60,000 nt of DNA from Patulibacter minatonensis DSM 18081 (GCF_000519325.1 NZ_KI912613.1:4287229-4347228), one strand, 5' to 3'. Counted from the stretch's first letter, positions 33,048 through 43,013 are shown. The notes: a model not told the origin generated them from the letters alone. Program-made: numbers and translations.

Positions 33048-34838
33048 TCAGGCGTAGAGGCCCTCGATCGCCTCGGCGTACTTCTCGCCGATGGGCTTGC
33101 GCTTGAGCTTCATCGTGGGCGTCAGCTCGTCGCCGCCCGGCACCCAGTCGCCTTCGACGATCGTGAAGCGCTTGACCTGCTCGACCCGCGAGAGCGTCGC
33201 GTTGGCGGCGTCGACCCCGCGCTGGACCTCGGCGAGGACGTCGGGGTGCACCGCCAGGGCGGCGAGGTCGGTGTCCTCGATGCCCTGCTGCGCGGCCCAC
33301 GCCGGGGCGAGGTCGGCGTCGAGGACGATCAGCGCGGTGTTGTACGGCCGGGCGTCGCCGATCGCGCAGACCTGCCCGATCAGCGGATGGGCGCTCTTGA
33401 CGGCCGCCTCGATGTTCGCGGGCGACATGTTCTTGCCGCCGGCGCTGATGATCAGCTCCTTCTTGCGGTCGACGATCCACAGGTAGCCGTCGTCGTCGAC
33501 CCGGCCGACGTCCCCGGTGCGGTACCACCCGTCGCCCTCGAGGACCTCGGCGGTCTTCTCCGGCAGGTTGCGGTAGCCGCGCATCACGGGCGCCCCGCGG
33601 AGGAGGACCTCCCCGTCGTCGTCGAGCCGGAGCTCCATCCCCGGGACGACGGGCCCGACGCTGCCGATCTTGATCCGCTCGACCGGGTTCAGGGTGCCGC
33701 ACGCGCAGGTCTCCGACATCCCCCAGATCTCCGCGACGGGGACCCCGAGGGCGTGGAAGAACTCGATCACCGGGGCCGGGGTCGGGGCCGCGCCGACGTT
33801 CACCGACTCGGCGGCGTCGAGCCCCAGGCGCACGCGGAGCGGCGCGAAGATCCGCTCGTCGGCCTGCGCGACCGCGGCCTCCAGCTCGTCGGGAACGGGC
33901 TCCCCCGCCTGCTGCAGCCGCACGCGCCGCGTGGCGGCCTCGATGGCGCCGAGCACCGCGGTGCGCTGCTCCTCGGGCTGCGCCCCGATCATCGCCTCCA
34001 GGCCCGACTTCAGCTTCTCCCAGATCCGCGGCACCGCGAAGAACCAGGTCGGCCGGACCTCGGCCAGGTACGCCGCGATCTGCTTCGGGTCCGGGCAGAC
34101 CGTGACCTCGAGGCCGTACATCAGCGGCGCGTAGAGGTGCGCGCCGCGTTCGGCGATGTGGGCGGCCGGCAGCCACGAGATGACCCGGCCGCCGCCCTCG
34201 AGGTGCGCGACCTCGCCGATCCCCCACATGGCGGCGAGCTCGTTGCGGTGCGTCAGCTCGACGCCCTTGGGCGGACCGGTCGTCCCCGACGTGTAGATCA
34301 GCGTCAGGAGGTCGTCGGGCCGCACCGCCGCGGCCTCCGCCGCCGCGTCGAATCCTGCGGGTGCCGCCGCCTCGGCGTCGGCGAGCGTCAGCACGCCCTC
34401 CGCGTCCCCCGCGTCGTCGACGACGACCACGTGCCGCAGACCGGGGAGCTCGTCCCGGACCGCGAGGACGCCGGGCAGGTACATCGCCTCGGTGACGATG
34501 ACCCCGAGCTCCGCGTCGCCCGCGATGTAGGCGATCTGCTCCGGCGACGACGTCTGGTAGAGGGACACCGGGACGCCGCCCGCGGTCAGTGCCGCGAGGT
34601 CGCAGATCAGGAATTCGGGCCGGTTGTTCAGGAGCAGCCCGACGGTGTCGCCGCGCTCCACGCCGAGCCCGCGGAGCCCGCCCGCCAGGCGCCCGATCCG
34701 TTCGGCGGCCTCGGTCCACGTCCAGGAGACCGCGTCGTCCTTCGTGCGGACCAGCACCTGGTCGGGCCACCTGCGGAGCCCCTCGCGGAAGACCTCCAGC
34801 ATCGTGCCGACCGCGGTCGTGGCGTCCGTCGTCCCCAT
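33048..34838 (-). CDS. long-chain fatty acid-CoA ligase, AMP-forming
   Basis: This is a 596-residue ANL-superfamily enzyme that activates fatty acids with ATP and CoA. Key motifs are LIYTSGTTGPPKGVELTHRN (P-loop), EIWGMSETCACG, WYRTGDVGRVDDDGYLWIVD and RKKELIISAGGKNMSP. It is of the membrane-associated FadD15 type. The ATG at 34838 is preceded by GAGGGA; an upstream in-frame ATG at 34868 is less likely. Together with the two acyl-CoA dehydrogenases it would feed beta-oxidation. Confidence 0.94.
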   Translation of the reverse strand: MGTTDATTAVGTMLEVFREGLRRWPDQVLVRTKDDAVSWTWTEAAERIGRLAGGLRGLGVERGDTVGLLLNNRPEFLICDLAALTAGGVPVSLYQTSSPEQIAYIAGDAELGVIVTEAMYLPGVLAVRDELPGLRHVVVVDDAGDAEGVLTLADAEAAAPAGFDAAAEAAAVRPDDLLTLIYTSGTTGPPKGVELTHRNELAAMWGIGEVAHLEGGGRVISWLPAAHIAERGAHLYAPLMYGLEVTVCPDPKQIAAYLAEVRPTWFFAVPRIWEKLKSGLEAMIGAQPEEQRTAVLGAIEAATRRVRLQQAGEPVPDELEAAVAQADERIFAPLRVRLGLDAAESVNVGAAPTPAPVIEFFHALGVPVAEIWGMSETCACGTLNPVERIKIGSVGPVVPGMELRLDDDGEVLLRGAPVMRGYRNLPEKTAEVLEGDGWYRTGDVGRVDDDGYLWIVDRKKELIISAGGKNMSPANIEAAVKSAHPLIGQVCAIGDARPYNTALIVLDADLAPAWAAQQGIEDTDLAALAVHPDVLAEVQRGVDAANATLSRVEQVKRFTIVEGDWVPGGDELTPTMKLKRKPIGEKYAEAIEGLYA

Positions 34839-34923
34839 GTCGCTCCCTCGTTGGCCTCGGGCGCTCACCGACGAGCGGCCCGAGTCATTCCTACCACCGG
34901 GAGCTTCTGCGCGCCAGGTCTGG

Positions 34924-34966
34924 CTGGTCGGCCAACCAGCGTCGGGGCCCGCCCGCTTACGGGCCC
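34924..34966 (-). terminator. paired dyads between rseP and the acyl-CoA ligase gene
   Basis: GGGCCCG/CGGGCCC (34945-34951, 34960-34966) form a 7-bp stem overlapping the rseP stop. Next to it, CTGGTCGGCCAACCAG (34924-34939) is a 16-bp dyad with two mismatched positions. The first looks like a terminator. The second could be part of it or an operator for the ligase gene, 86 bases from its start. Confidence 0.45.
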
Positions 34967-36114
34967 TGGACCTGTCGCGCGGCCGTCCCGTCGGCGAACC
35001 GCCCGATGTCGTTGTAGAGCCCGAGCCCGAAGAGCATGATCACGAGCACGAAGCCCACGACGCTCGCGCGCTCCATCCAGCTGAACGGGATCGGTTTGCG
35101 CCGCAGCTTCTCCGCGATCGCCCAGAAGATGTGTCCGCCGTCGAGCGGCAGGAAGGGCGCCATGTTGATGATCGCCAGCGACAGGCTGACGACGGCCAGC
35201 AGGATCATCGCCCTGGTCGTGCTGAACTCGATGGTCCGGCGGGTGGCGTCGTACGCGCCGGCGACCGACCCGACCTCCCGCCGGGCCTCGGCCGAGTAGA
35301 AGATCCGCGTGATCGCCTTCGCCGTCTCCGACGTGACGAACCAGATGTAGTTCGGGGTCTCCTTGGCGGCCGTGCCGACGCCCGCGGGCAGGAAGTCGAG
35401 CCCGCCGAACGAGACCCCGATGAGGGCGCGCTTCTCGGTCTTGCCCGTGTCGGGGTCCTTCAGCTCGGTGAGCCGGGGCTTGATGAGGACCGTCTGCCGC
35501 TTCCCGTCCCGCTCGATGGTGACCCGGGCGGGCGTCGCGGCGACGCAGCCGACCTTCGTGCTGCCGTCCGCGCACCCGTGGGCGGCGATCGCCTTGGTCA
35601 GCGCGGCCCGGCGCTCGGCGCTGTTGCGGTAGGTCAGTCCGCCGTCGTATCCGACGACCCCGTCGACGCTGACGATGCGGTCGTCGGGCTTCAGGACCTG
35701 CGCGGCGGCGCCGTCCTTCGCCACGCTGTTGACGACGGGGGCGTCGTTGGTCGGGACGCCGGCCGTCGCGTAGACGCCGAAGATGATCACGAAGGCGATC
35801 ACGACGTTGACCAGGGGCCCGGCCGCGATCACGACGATCCGCTTCCAGACCGGCTGCTTGTAGTAGGCGCGCGCGACCACGTCCTCCGGGATCTCCTCCC
35901 GGGGGTCCATGCCGCTGATCTTCACGAAGCCGCCGGCGGGGATCCATCCGATGCCGTACTCCGTCTCGCCGCGCCTGATGCTCCACAGCGGCTTGCCGAA
36001 GAAGAGGTAGAACTTCTCGACCCGCATGCCGACCGCCTTGGCGGCGGCGAAGTGCCCGGCCTCGTGCAGGATGATGAGGACGGCGAAGCCGACGAACGCG
36101 AGGACCCATGACAC
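34957..36114 (-). CDS. rseP: site-2 membrane protease, RseP/MraY-block type
   Basis: This is a 385-residue M50 zinc metalloprotease that cuts transmembrane substrates such as anti-sigma factors. The first helix carries LHEAGHFAAAKAVG (zinc ligands and catalytic Glu). A PDZ domain lies in the middle (VLKPDDRIVSVDGV), and the third ligand is in MAPFLPLDGGHIFWAI near residue 325. It has four or so membrane helices. Position after dxr is conserved across bacteria. In this phylum ispG usually follows, but here it is 7 kb away. Confidence 0.95.
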   Translation of the reverse strand: MSWVLAFVGFAVLIILHEAGHFAAAKAVGMRVEKFYLFFGKPLWSIRRGETEYGIGWIPAGGFVKISGMDPREEIPEDVVARAYYKQPVWKRIVVIAAGPLVNVVIAFVIIFGVYATAGVPTNDAPVVNSVAKDGAAAQVLKPDDRIVSVDGVVGYDGGLTYRNSAERRAALTKAIAAHGCADGSTKVGCVAATPARVTIERDGKRQTVLIKPRLTELKDPDTGKTEKRALIGVSFGGLDFLPAGVGTAAKETPNYIWFVTSETAKAITRIFYSAEARREVGSVAGAYDATRRTIEFSTTRAMILLAVVSLSLAIINMAPFLPLDGGHIFWAIAEKLRRKPIPFSWMERASVVGFVLVIMLFGLGLYNDIGRFADGTAARQVQGP

Positions 36115-36180
36115 GCCGGACAGGGTCCCACAAGGACCTCACGGGCGCGTAACGCGTGAACGGCGGGAGCCGCGGGCCGC

Positions 36181-37350
36181 TCAGCCGGCGACGAGGGCCG
36201 CCGCCGCCTCGCGGGCGGCGCGGTCGGCGTCGTAGAGCATCTCGAAGGCGTGGACGGACCGGGGGGCGACCTCGTCGAGCGTCGCCTCGACGATCTCCGC
36301 GATCCGCAGGAACCCGATGCGGCCGTTCAGGAACGCGTGGACCGCGATCTCGTTGGCCGCGTTCAGGATGCACGGTGCGGTCCCGCCCTCGCGCCCGGCC
36401 TCACGGGCGAGCGGCAGGCACCGGAACGTCTCCTCGTCGGCGGGCTCGAACGTCAGCTGCCCGACCTCCGCGAGGTTCAGCGGGCGCATCGGGATCGGCC
36501 GACGCTCCGGGTGGTTCAGGGCGAACGCGATCGGCGCCTTCATGTCCGGGTGCCCGAGGTGCGCGAGCGCGACCCCGTCGCAGAGCGTCACGTACGAGTG
36601 GATGATCGACTGCGGGTGGACGACGACGTCGATGCGGTCGTACGGCGTGCCGAACAGGTGGTGCGCCTCGATCACCTCGAGGCCCTTGTTCATCAGCGTC
36701 GCCGAGTCGATGGTGATCTTGCCGCCCATCGCCCACGTGGGGTGGTCCAGCGCCTGTTCGACGCCGACGTCGCCCAGATCGGCCCGCGTCCGTCCGCGGA
36801 ACGGACCGCCGGAGGCCGTGAGCACGAGCGTGTCGATCGTCCCGGCCTCGAGGGACCCGCCGCGGGACTCGGCCTCGACGAGCTGCCAGAGGGCGGAGTG
36901 CTCGCTGTCGACCGGCAGGACCCGGGCACCCGTGGCCTCGGCCAGCTGCATCACGAGCTCGCCGCCGACGACGAGCGACTCCTTGTTCGCGAGTGCGAGG
37001 TCGATGCCCTCCCCGAGGGTCGCGACCGTCGGCCCGAGGCCGGCGGCGCCGACCAGCGCGTTGAGGACGAGGTCCGCCCCGGACTCCAGGACGAGGTGGA
37101 CGAGGCCCTCCGGTCCGTGCAGGACGCGTCCGCCGTCCCAGGCGGCGGAGGCGCGGGACGCGGTCTCCTCGTCGCCCAGGGCGATCAGGTCGACGCCGAA
37201 CTCCCGGGCCTGCGCGACCAGGGGCTCCCACTGGCGCCCGGCGGCGAGCCCGACGATCTCGAACGTCCCCTCGGGGGCGGCGCGGACGACGTCGAGCGCC
37301 TGGGTCCCGATCGAACCGGTGGACCCGAGGATGAGGAGGCGGCGCGGCAT
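36181..37350 (-). CDS. dxr: 1-deoxy-D-xylulose 5-phosphate reductoisomerase
   Basis: This is a 389-residue second enzyme of the MEP pathway, NADPH-dependent. It shows the N-terminal LILGSTGSIGTQALDVV (nucleotide-binding), LANKESLVVGGELV, PVDSEHSALWQ (metal site and flexible loop) and VVHPQSIIHSYV. The start at 37350 has AAAGGG upstream. Three 73-bp repeats (37408-37633) separate it from cdsA, so the two may not share one uninterrupted mRNA. Confidence 0.96.
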   Translation of the reverse strand: MPRRLLILGSTGSIGTQALDVVRAAPEGTFEIVGLAAGRQWEPLVAQAREFGVDLIALGDEETASRASAAWDGGRVLHGPEGLVHLVLESGADLVLNALVGAAGLGPTVATLGEGIDLALANKESLVVGGELVMQLAEATGARVLPVDSEHSALWQLVEAESRGGSLEAGTIDTLVLTASGGPFRGRTRADLGDVGVEQALDHPTWAMGGKITIDSATLMNKGLEVIEAHHLFGTPYDRIDVVVHPQSIIHSYVTLCDGVALAHLGHPDMKAPIAFALNHPERRPIPMRPLNLAEVGQLTFEPADEETFRCLPLAREAGREGGTAPCILNAANEIAVHAFLNGRIGFLRIAEIVEATLDEVAPRSVHAFEMLYDADRAAREAAAALVAG

Positions 37351-37407
37351 GACGCCGACACCCTTTCAGGTGCGGCCGTCCGCGGGTGCCCCGAGGCCGG
37401 TCGCCCG

Positions 37408-37633
37408 ACCCTTCCGGGTGCTCCGAGCCCCGCCGCGGTCCGACGCGCCCGCGACCCGAGACGCTCGGGGCGGGACCCGGACCCATCCGGGTGCTCCGGG
37501 CCCGGCCGCAGTCCGACGCGCCCGCGACCCGAGACGCTCGGGGCGGGACCCGGACCCATCCGGGTGCTCCGGGCCCGGCCGCAGTCCGACGCGCCCTTGC
37601 CCGAGAAGCCCGGAGTGGGACCCGGCCCCTCCC
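37408..37633 (-). repeat. three 73-bp tandem GC-rich repeats after cdsA
   Basis: Units begin at 37408, 37481 and 37554. The first two spacings are exactly 73 bp, and the third unit is diverged toward cdsA. On the minus strand each shows CCCGAGCGTCTCGGG (a stem), CGCGTCGGACTGCGGC and GAGCACCCGGATGGG. This is the same order of elements as at 18639-18882 and 45691-45780. The array starts next to the cdsA stop codon. Confidence 0.9.
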
Positions 37634-38935
37634 TCAGGCCATGCCCATGGCCAGCCACACGTAGTAGCCGGCCACGATGCCGAACATCGCGGCGTCGAGG
37701 CGGTCGAGGACGCCGCCGTGGACGCCGAAGAGACCGCCGGCGTCCTTCGTCCCGGCGTCGCGCTTGAGGAAGCTCTCGAAGAGGTCGCCCAGCGGCGCGA
37801 CGACGGCGACGGCGAGCCCGATCAGGAGGGCGTCGGTGCCGCTCAGCCAGTCCTGGTAGAGCCCGGCGAACCAGACGGCCGCGACGGCGACGACGATGCC
37901 GATCAGGAGGCCCTCGATCGTCTTGTTCGGCGAGACGCGCGGCCAGAGCTTGCGGTTGCCGAACAGGCGTCCGCCGAGGTAGGCGCCGGTGTCGCCGAGG
38001 AACACGCCGATCAGGACGTCGACGACGATCCCCGCCCCGTGCTCGCTCTCGCGGAGCAGGATGGCGTGTCCGAGCGCGAGGCCGATCCATCCGATGCCGA
38101 GCATCGTCACCGCGACCCCGGGCATGCTGCCCTTCGGGTGCGACAGGGCCACGGAGAGGAAGACGATCGGGACCATCGCCACGAACGCGGTGAGCATCGG
38201 TTCGCGCGAGCCGTCGCCGAGGGCGGCGGCGACGATGATCGCGGTGATGCCGAGACCGGTGGCGAAGAGCGACGGGCGCGTCTTCGCGAACATGCGGGTG
38301 AGCTCCCACGCGCCGACGAGACCGAACGCGGCGATGCCGACGGCGAAGACGGGACCGCCGGCCGCGACGAGCAGCACGGCGACGACGGCGGCCGGGACCG
38401 CGACGAGGACGCGGGCGCCGAGGTCGCTGCCGCCGCCGCGGTTCGACGGCGAGCGGACGGTCTCGATGGCGTCCTCGAACCGCTCGAGAGCCTCGATCTC
38501 CCCCGCGACGTCGTCGCGGGACGCGCGGGCGGGACGCTCCTCGACCTCCGAGACGCGTCGGCGTGCGCGGCGGTCGCGGTCCTCGATCCGGACGTCGTAG
38601 GTGCCCGAGTCGTCGGGCAGCGGCTCGCCGGCGCGCGGGCGCCGGCGGCGCGGGAGCGGCTCGACCGGGTCGTACGTGCCGCTGATCGTGCCGCGCATCC
38701 GGCCACCGTCCCGGGTGCCGGTGCGGTCGTCGCGTGACCCCGTCCGGTCGTCGCGCGAGTCGGTCCGGTCGTCGCGGGAGCCGGTGCCGCGGTCCGACGG
38801 CTCGAACGTGCCGAAGTCCAGCTCGAAGCGCGCCTCGCGGCGTCGGCCGCGGGGCGGGACCCTCCTGGGGGCGCGCTCGCGTTCGTCGTCCAGGTCGTCG
38901 AAGTCGTCGTCGGCGGGCCGCCGCGGGATCGGCAT
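37634..38935 (-). CDS. cdsA: phosphatidate cytidylyltransferase
   Basis: This is a 433-residue enzyme that makes CDP-diacylglycerol for phospholipids. The C-terminal 270 residues are the multi-helix membrane enzyme, ending in the signature SPNKTIEGLLIG and KRDAGTKDAGGLFGVHGGVLDRLD. The first 155 or so residues are a hydrophilic, Arg/Asp-rich disordered extension with three or four SRDDRTG-type heptad repeats, encoded by 21-bp DNA repeats at about 38721-38790. That extension is not part of the family. Start and uppS stop share a base (TGATG). Confidence 0.93.
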   Translation of the reverse strand: MPIPRRPADDDFDDLDDERERAPRRVPPRGRRREARFELDFGTFEPSDRGTGSRDDRTDSRDDRTGSRDDRTGTRDGGRMRGTISGTYDPVEPLPRRRRPRAGEPLPDDSGTYDVRIEDRDRRARRRVSEVEERPARASRDDVAGEIEALERFEDAIETVRSPSNRGGGSDLGARVLVAVPAAVVAVLLVAAGGPVFAVGIAAFGLVGAWELTRMFAKTRPSLFATGLGITAIIVAAALGDGSREPMLTAFVAMVPIVFLSVALSHPKGSMPGVAVTMLGIGWIGLALGHAILLRESEHGAGIVVDVLIGVFLGDTGAYLGGRLFGNRKLWPRVSPNKTIEGLLIGIVVAVAAVWFAGLYQDWLSGTDALLIGLAVAVVAPLGDLFESFLKRDAGTKDAGGLFGVHGGVLDRLDAAMFGIVAGYYVWLAMGMA

Positions 38936-39660
38936 CAGGAGACCCTGCCGCCGAAGCGTCGCTCGCGCGTGCCGTAGGCGTCCAGGCAGCGCTCGAAGGC
39001 GGCCCGGTCGAAGTCGGGCCAGAGCTCGGGGGCGAAGACGATCTCGCTGTAGGCGCACTGCCACAGCAGGTAGTTGCTGACCCGCTGCTCGCCGGAGGTG
39101 CGGATCAGGAGGTCCGGGTCGCGGAGGTCGGGGCCGTAGAGCAGGGAGCGGAACGCGTCCTCTCCCCCGCCGTCGTACTTCGCCGCGGCGTCGAGGATCT
39201 CGGCCCGGCCGCCGTAGTTGAACGCCACGACGAGCGTGATGTTCTCGCCGCCCGCGGTCTGCTGCTCCGCCCAGTCCATCTTCTCGACGAGCTCCGGGTC
39301 GACGCCCTCGCGCCGGCCGATGAAGCGCATCCGCGCGCCCTCCTCGATCAGCTCGGGGGTCTCGCGGTCGATGCGGTCGGCGAACATCGCCATCAGCGCC
39401 TGGACCTCGGCCGCCGGCCGGCTCCAGTTCTCGGTCGAGAACGAGAACACGGTGAGCTCCTCGACGCCGAGCTCGGCGGCGTCGCGCAGGCGGGCGCGGA
39501 CGACGTCCGCGCCGGCGCGGTGCCCTTCGGCGACCGAGACGCCGCGGCGCTGGGCCCAGCGGCCGTTGCCGTCGGTGATGATCGCGACGGCCCGTGGACG
39601 CTCGGCGGCGTCGACCGGGGACGCGACGTCGGTCGCGTCGGCGCTGGGAGGCGCAGGCAC
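38935..39660 (-). CDS. uppS: isoprenyl transferase (undecaprenyl diphosphate synthase)
   Basis: This is a 241-residue cis-prenyltransferase that builds the lipid carrier for peptidoglycan. It shows AIITDGNGRWAQRRG (usually IIMDGNGRWA; the catalytic Asp is kept), FSFSTENWSRP, and LLIRTSGEQRVSNYLLWQCAYSE. It uses IPP from the MEP pathway encoded partly by neighbours dxr and ispG. Its start is four bases after the frr stop. Confidence 0.95.
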   Translation of the reverse strand: MPAPPSADATDVASPVDAAERPRAVAIITDGNGRWAQRRGVSVAEGHRAGADVVRARLRDAAELGVEELTVFSFSTENWSRPAAEVQALMAMFADRIDRETPELIEEGARMRFIGRREGVDPELVEKMDWAEQQTAGGENITLVVAFNYGGRAEILDAAAKYDGGGEDAFRSLLYGPDLRDPDLLIRTSGEQRVSNYLLWQCAYSEIVFAPELWPDFDRAAFERCLDAYGTRERRFGGRVS

Positions 39661-39664
39661 CGGG

Positions 39665-40237
39665 TCAGACCTCGAGGACGTCGGCTTCCTTGGCCTTCAG
39701 CGACGCGTCGAGCCCGGCGATCGCGTCGTCCGTGACCTTCTGCAGCTCGGCCTCGGCGCGGTGCTCCTCGTCGGCACCGATGTCGCCGTCGGTCTTGAAG
39801 GTGCGGAGGTCGCCGAGGACGTCGCGGCGGACGTTGCGGACGCGGATGCGCCCCTCCTCGCCGATCTTGCGGGCGGTCTTCACCATCTCCTTGCGGCGCT
39901 CCTCCGTCATCTCGGGGATGCCGAGGCGGATGGTCTTGCCGTCGTTGGAGGGCGTGACGCCGAGGTCGCCGTCGGAGATCGCCTTCTCGATCTGCTTGAT
40001 CGAGGACGGGTCGTACGGCTGCACCGTCAGCAGGCGGGCCTCGGGAGCACCGATCTGCGCGAGCTGCCGCAGCGCGGTCGGCACGCCGTGGTAGTCGACG
40101 ACGACGCGGTCCAGCAGGTTCGGGCTGGCGCGGCCGGTGCGGACGGTCGCGAGCTCCCCGTTCGTCTGCTCGACGGCCTTCTTCATGCGCTCCGCGGCGT
40201 CGGCGAGCAGCTCGTCGATGATGGAGTCGTCGGGCAT
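39665..40237 (-). CDS. frr: ribosome recycling factor
   Basis: This is a 190-residue protein that splits post-termination ribosomes with EF-G. VRTGRASPNLLDRVVVDYHG, LLTVQPYDPSSIKQIEKAI and VRNVRRDVLGDL are family hallmarks, and the length is near the usual 185. It lies within the rpsB-tsf-pyrH-frr-uppS-cdsA run. Confidence 0.97.
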   Translation of the reverse strand: MPDDSIIDELLADAAERMKKAVEQTNGELATVRTGRASPNLLDRVVVDYHGVPTALRQLAQIGAPEARLLTVQPYDPSSIKQIEKAISDGDLGVTPSNDGKTIRLGIPEMTEERRKEMVKTARKIGEEGRIRVRNVRRDVLGDLRTFKTDGDIGADEEHRAEAELQKVTDDAIAGLDASLKAKEADVLEV

Positions 40238-40298
40238 CAGGGGACCTCTTCGGTGGTGACCTATGGGTGGGTGACTGCGGACCGGCGCGGGGCCGGGG

Positions 40299-41063
<765 letters not shown>

Positions 41064-41939
41064 CTACGCCCCGACCTGGAAGCGGGCGAAGCGAGCGACG
41101 GTGGCGTCGTCGGACAGCGCCCCCCGGAGCTGGTCGATCGTCTTGCCGTCGTGCTTGTCCGGGTTGATGTGCTCCTGCGGCAGGAGGGCGATCTCCTTGA
41201 ACCACTTGTTGAGCTTGCCCTGGGCGATCTTGTCGCGGATCTGCTCGGGCTTGCCCTCGGCCTCGGCCTGCTGGGCGTAGACGCGCAGCTCGGCGTCCTT
41301 CTCGTCCTGCGGGACGTCGTCGGAGGAGACGTACTTCGTGGCGGGGGTGGCGGCCACGTGGAGCGCGACCTCCTTCGCCAGCGCGGCGGCCTCGTCGCCG
41401 GAGACGCCGCCGACCTCGACCACGACGCCGACCTTGCCGGTGGCGTGGATGTAGGACGACAGGGCGCCCTCGCCGGACACGACGAAGCGGTCGGCGCGGC
41501 TGATGACGACGTTCTCGCCGGTGGTGGCGGAGACGTCGGCGCGGGCGGCCTCGATCGTCTGACCGGAGGCGATCTCCTCGGTCAGCAGTGCGGCGACGTC
41601 GACCGGGCCGGTCGCGTCGGACGCGCCGGCGACGTGCTCGGCGATCTTCTTCGCGAACGCGATGAAGTCGTCGTTGCGGGCGACGAAGTCGGTGTTGCAG
41701 TCGACCTCGACGAGGACGCCGCGCTTGCCGTCGGCGGCGATGAACGCCTGGACGGTGCCCTCGGTCGTCTCGCGGTCGGCGAGCTTGCCGACCTTGTTGC
41801 CGAGCTTGACGCGCAGCAGCTCGACGGCCTTCTCGATGTCGCCGTCGGCCTCCTGCAGCGTCTTCTTGCAGTCCATCATGCCGGCGCCGGTGCGCTGACG
41901 GAGGGCCTTGACGTCGGCCGCGGTGATCGTGGTGCTCAT
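41064..41939 (-). CDS. tsf: translation elongation factor Ts
   Basis: This is a 291-residue nucleotide exchange factor for EF-Tu. The N-terminal UBA-like part has LRQRTGAGMMDCKKTLQEAD, and TDFVARNDDFIAFAK marks the EF-Tu contact region. It is 12 bases after the rpsB stop and co-transcribed with it. Confidence 0.97.
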   Translation of the reverse strand: MSTTITAADVKALRQRTGAGMMDCKKTLQEADGDIEKAVELLRVKLGNKVGKLADRETTEGTVQAFIAADGKRGVLVEVDCNTDFVARNDDFIAFAKKIAEHVAGASDATGPVDVAALLTEEIASGQTIEAARADVSATTGENVVISRADRFVVSGEGALSSYIHATGKVGVVVEVGGVSGDEAAALAKEVALHVAATPATKYVSSDDVPQDEKDAELRVYAQQAEAEGKPEQIRDKIAQGKLNKWFKEIALLPQEHINPDKHDGKTIDQLRGALSDDATVARFARFQVGA

Positions 41940-41951
41940 GCGGTCTCCTCG

Positions 41952-42896
41952 TTACTCGGCGGCGGGCGCCGGGGCGTCGGTGGTCGGTGCGGCGGCCTCG
42001 GTCGGCGCGGCGGGCTGCTCGGCGGCGGCGGCCGCGGCGGCGGTCTCGTCGGCGGCGTTCTGCGCGGCCTCCTGGCTGGCGGCGGCGGCGGCGCTCTGCT
42101 CCTCGGCCTCGAGGCGGCGGGCGTCCTCGGCCTCGCGGTTGGCGGCCTCCTCGGCCTGGCGCTGCTCCTTCTCGGCGGCCTCGCGCGAGCGGCGGGCCTC
42201 CTCGGCCTCCCACCAGGCGGCGGCGCCACCGGCGGCGGCGTCGCCGATCGCGTGGGCGATCGCGGCGCAGGCGCGGATGGAGTCGTCGTTGCCCGGGACC
42301 GGGAAGTCGACGCCGTCGGGGTTCACGTTCGTGTCGACGAGCGCGATGACGGGGATCCGGAGCTTCGAGGCCTCCTCGACCGCGATCTTCTCGGAGTTCA
42401 CGTCGACGACGAAGACGGCGTCGGGCGCGCGGCGGAGGTCCTTCACGCCGCCGAGGTTGATCTGGAGCTTCGCGAGCTCCTTGCGGCGCGTGATGCGCTC
42501 CTGCGACGGGAGCAGCTCGAGCTGGCCCTCGGCCTCGAGGCGCTCGAGGTCGTTCAGCGTCTTGATGCGCTTGCTCGACGTCTGGAAGTTCGTGAGCAGA
42601 CCCGGCGACCAGCGCTGGTTGACGTACGGCATGCGGGCGGCCTCGGCCGACTCGCGCACGGCGTCCTGGGCCTGGCGCTTGGTGCCGACGAAGAGGACGG
42701 TGCCACCGCGCTGGGCGATGTCGGACACGAACGCCTGCGCCTGGGCGAGGAGGTCGACCGTCTGCAGCAGGTCGATGACGTGGATGCCGGAGTGCTCGCC
42801 GTGGATGAAGCGCGCCATGCGCGGGTTCCAACGGCGGGTCTGGTGTCCGAAGTGGACGCCAGCCTCGAGCAGATCCTTGATGCCGATCTCGGACAT
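41952..42896 (-). CDS. rpsB: 30S ribosomal protein S2
   Basis: This is a 314-residue protein. Residues 1-230 are normal S2 (LLEAGVHFGHQTRRWNP, GTKRQAQDAVRESAE, VDTNVNPDGVDFPVPGNDD). The last 85 or so residues are a low-complexity Ala/Glu extension (AEEARRSREAAEKEQRQ followed by Ala/Pro/Thr), likely disordered or helical and beyond the usual length. A 198-base leader with hairpins precedes it. Confidence 0.97.
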   Translation of the reverse strand: MSEIGIKDLLEAGVHFGHQTRRWNPRMARFIHGEHSGIHVIDLLQTVDLLAQAQAFVSDIAQRGGTVLFVGTKRQAQDAVRESAEAARMPYVNQRWSPGLLTNFQTSSKRIKTLNDLERLEAEGQLELLPSQERITRRKELAKLQINLGGVKDLRRAPDAVFVVDVNSEKIAVEEASKLRIPVIALVDTNVNPDGVDFPVPGNDDSIRACAAIAHAIGDAAAGGAAAWWEAEEARRSREAAEKEQRQAEEAANREAEDARRLEAEEQSAAAAASQEAAQNAADETAAAAAAAEQPAAPTEAAAPTTDAPAPAAE

Positions 42897-43013
42897 GGGT
42901 ACTTCCCTTGGTGCTCTGAGAAACAGGATCCCGCTGGACCGGAGCGCGTTCCCGACGGGTCGGGCAGGGACGTTCCGGGGGTACCCGGCGGGGTAGGAAT
43001 GGACGGTGCTGCT

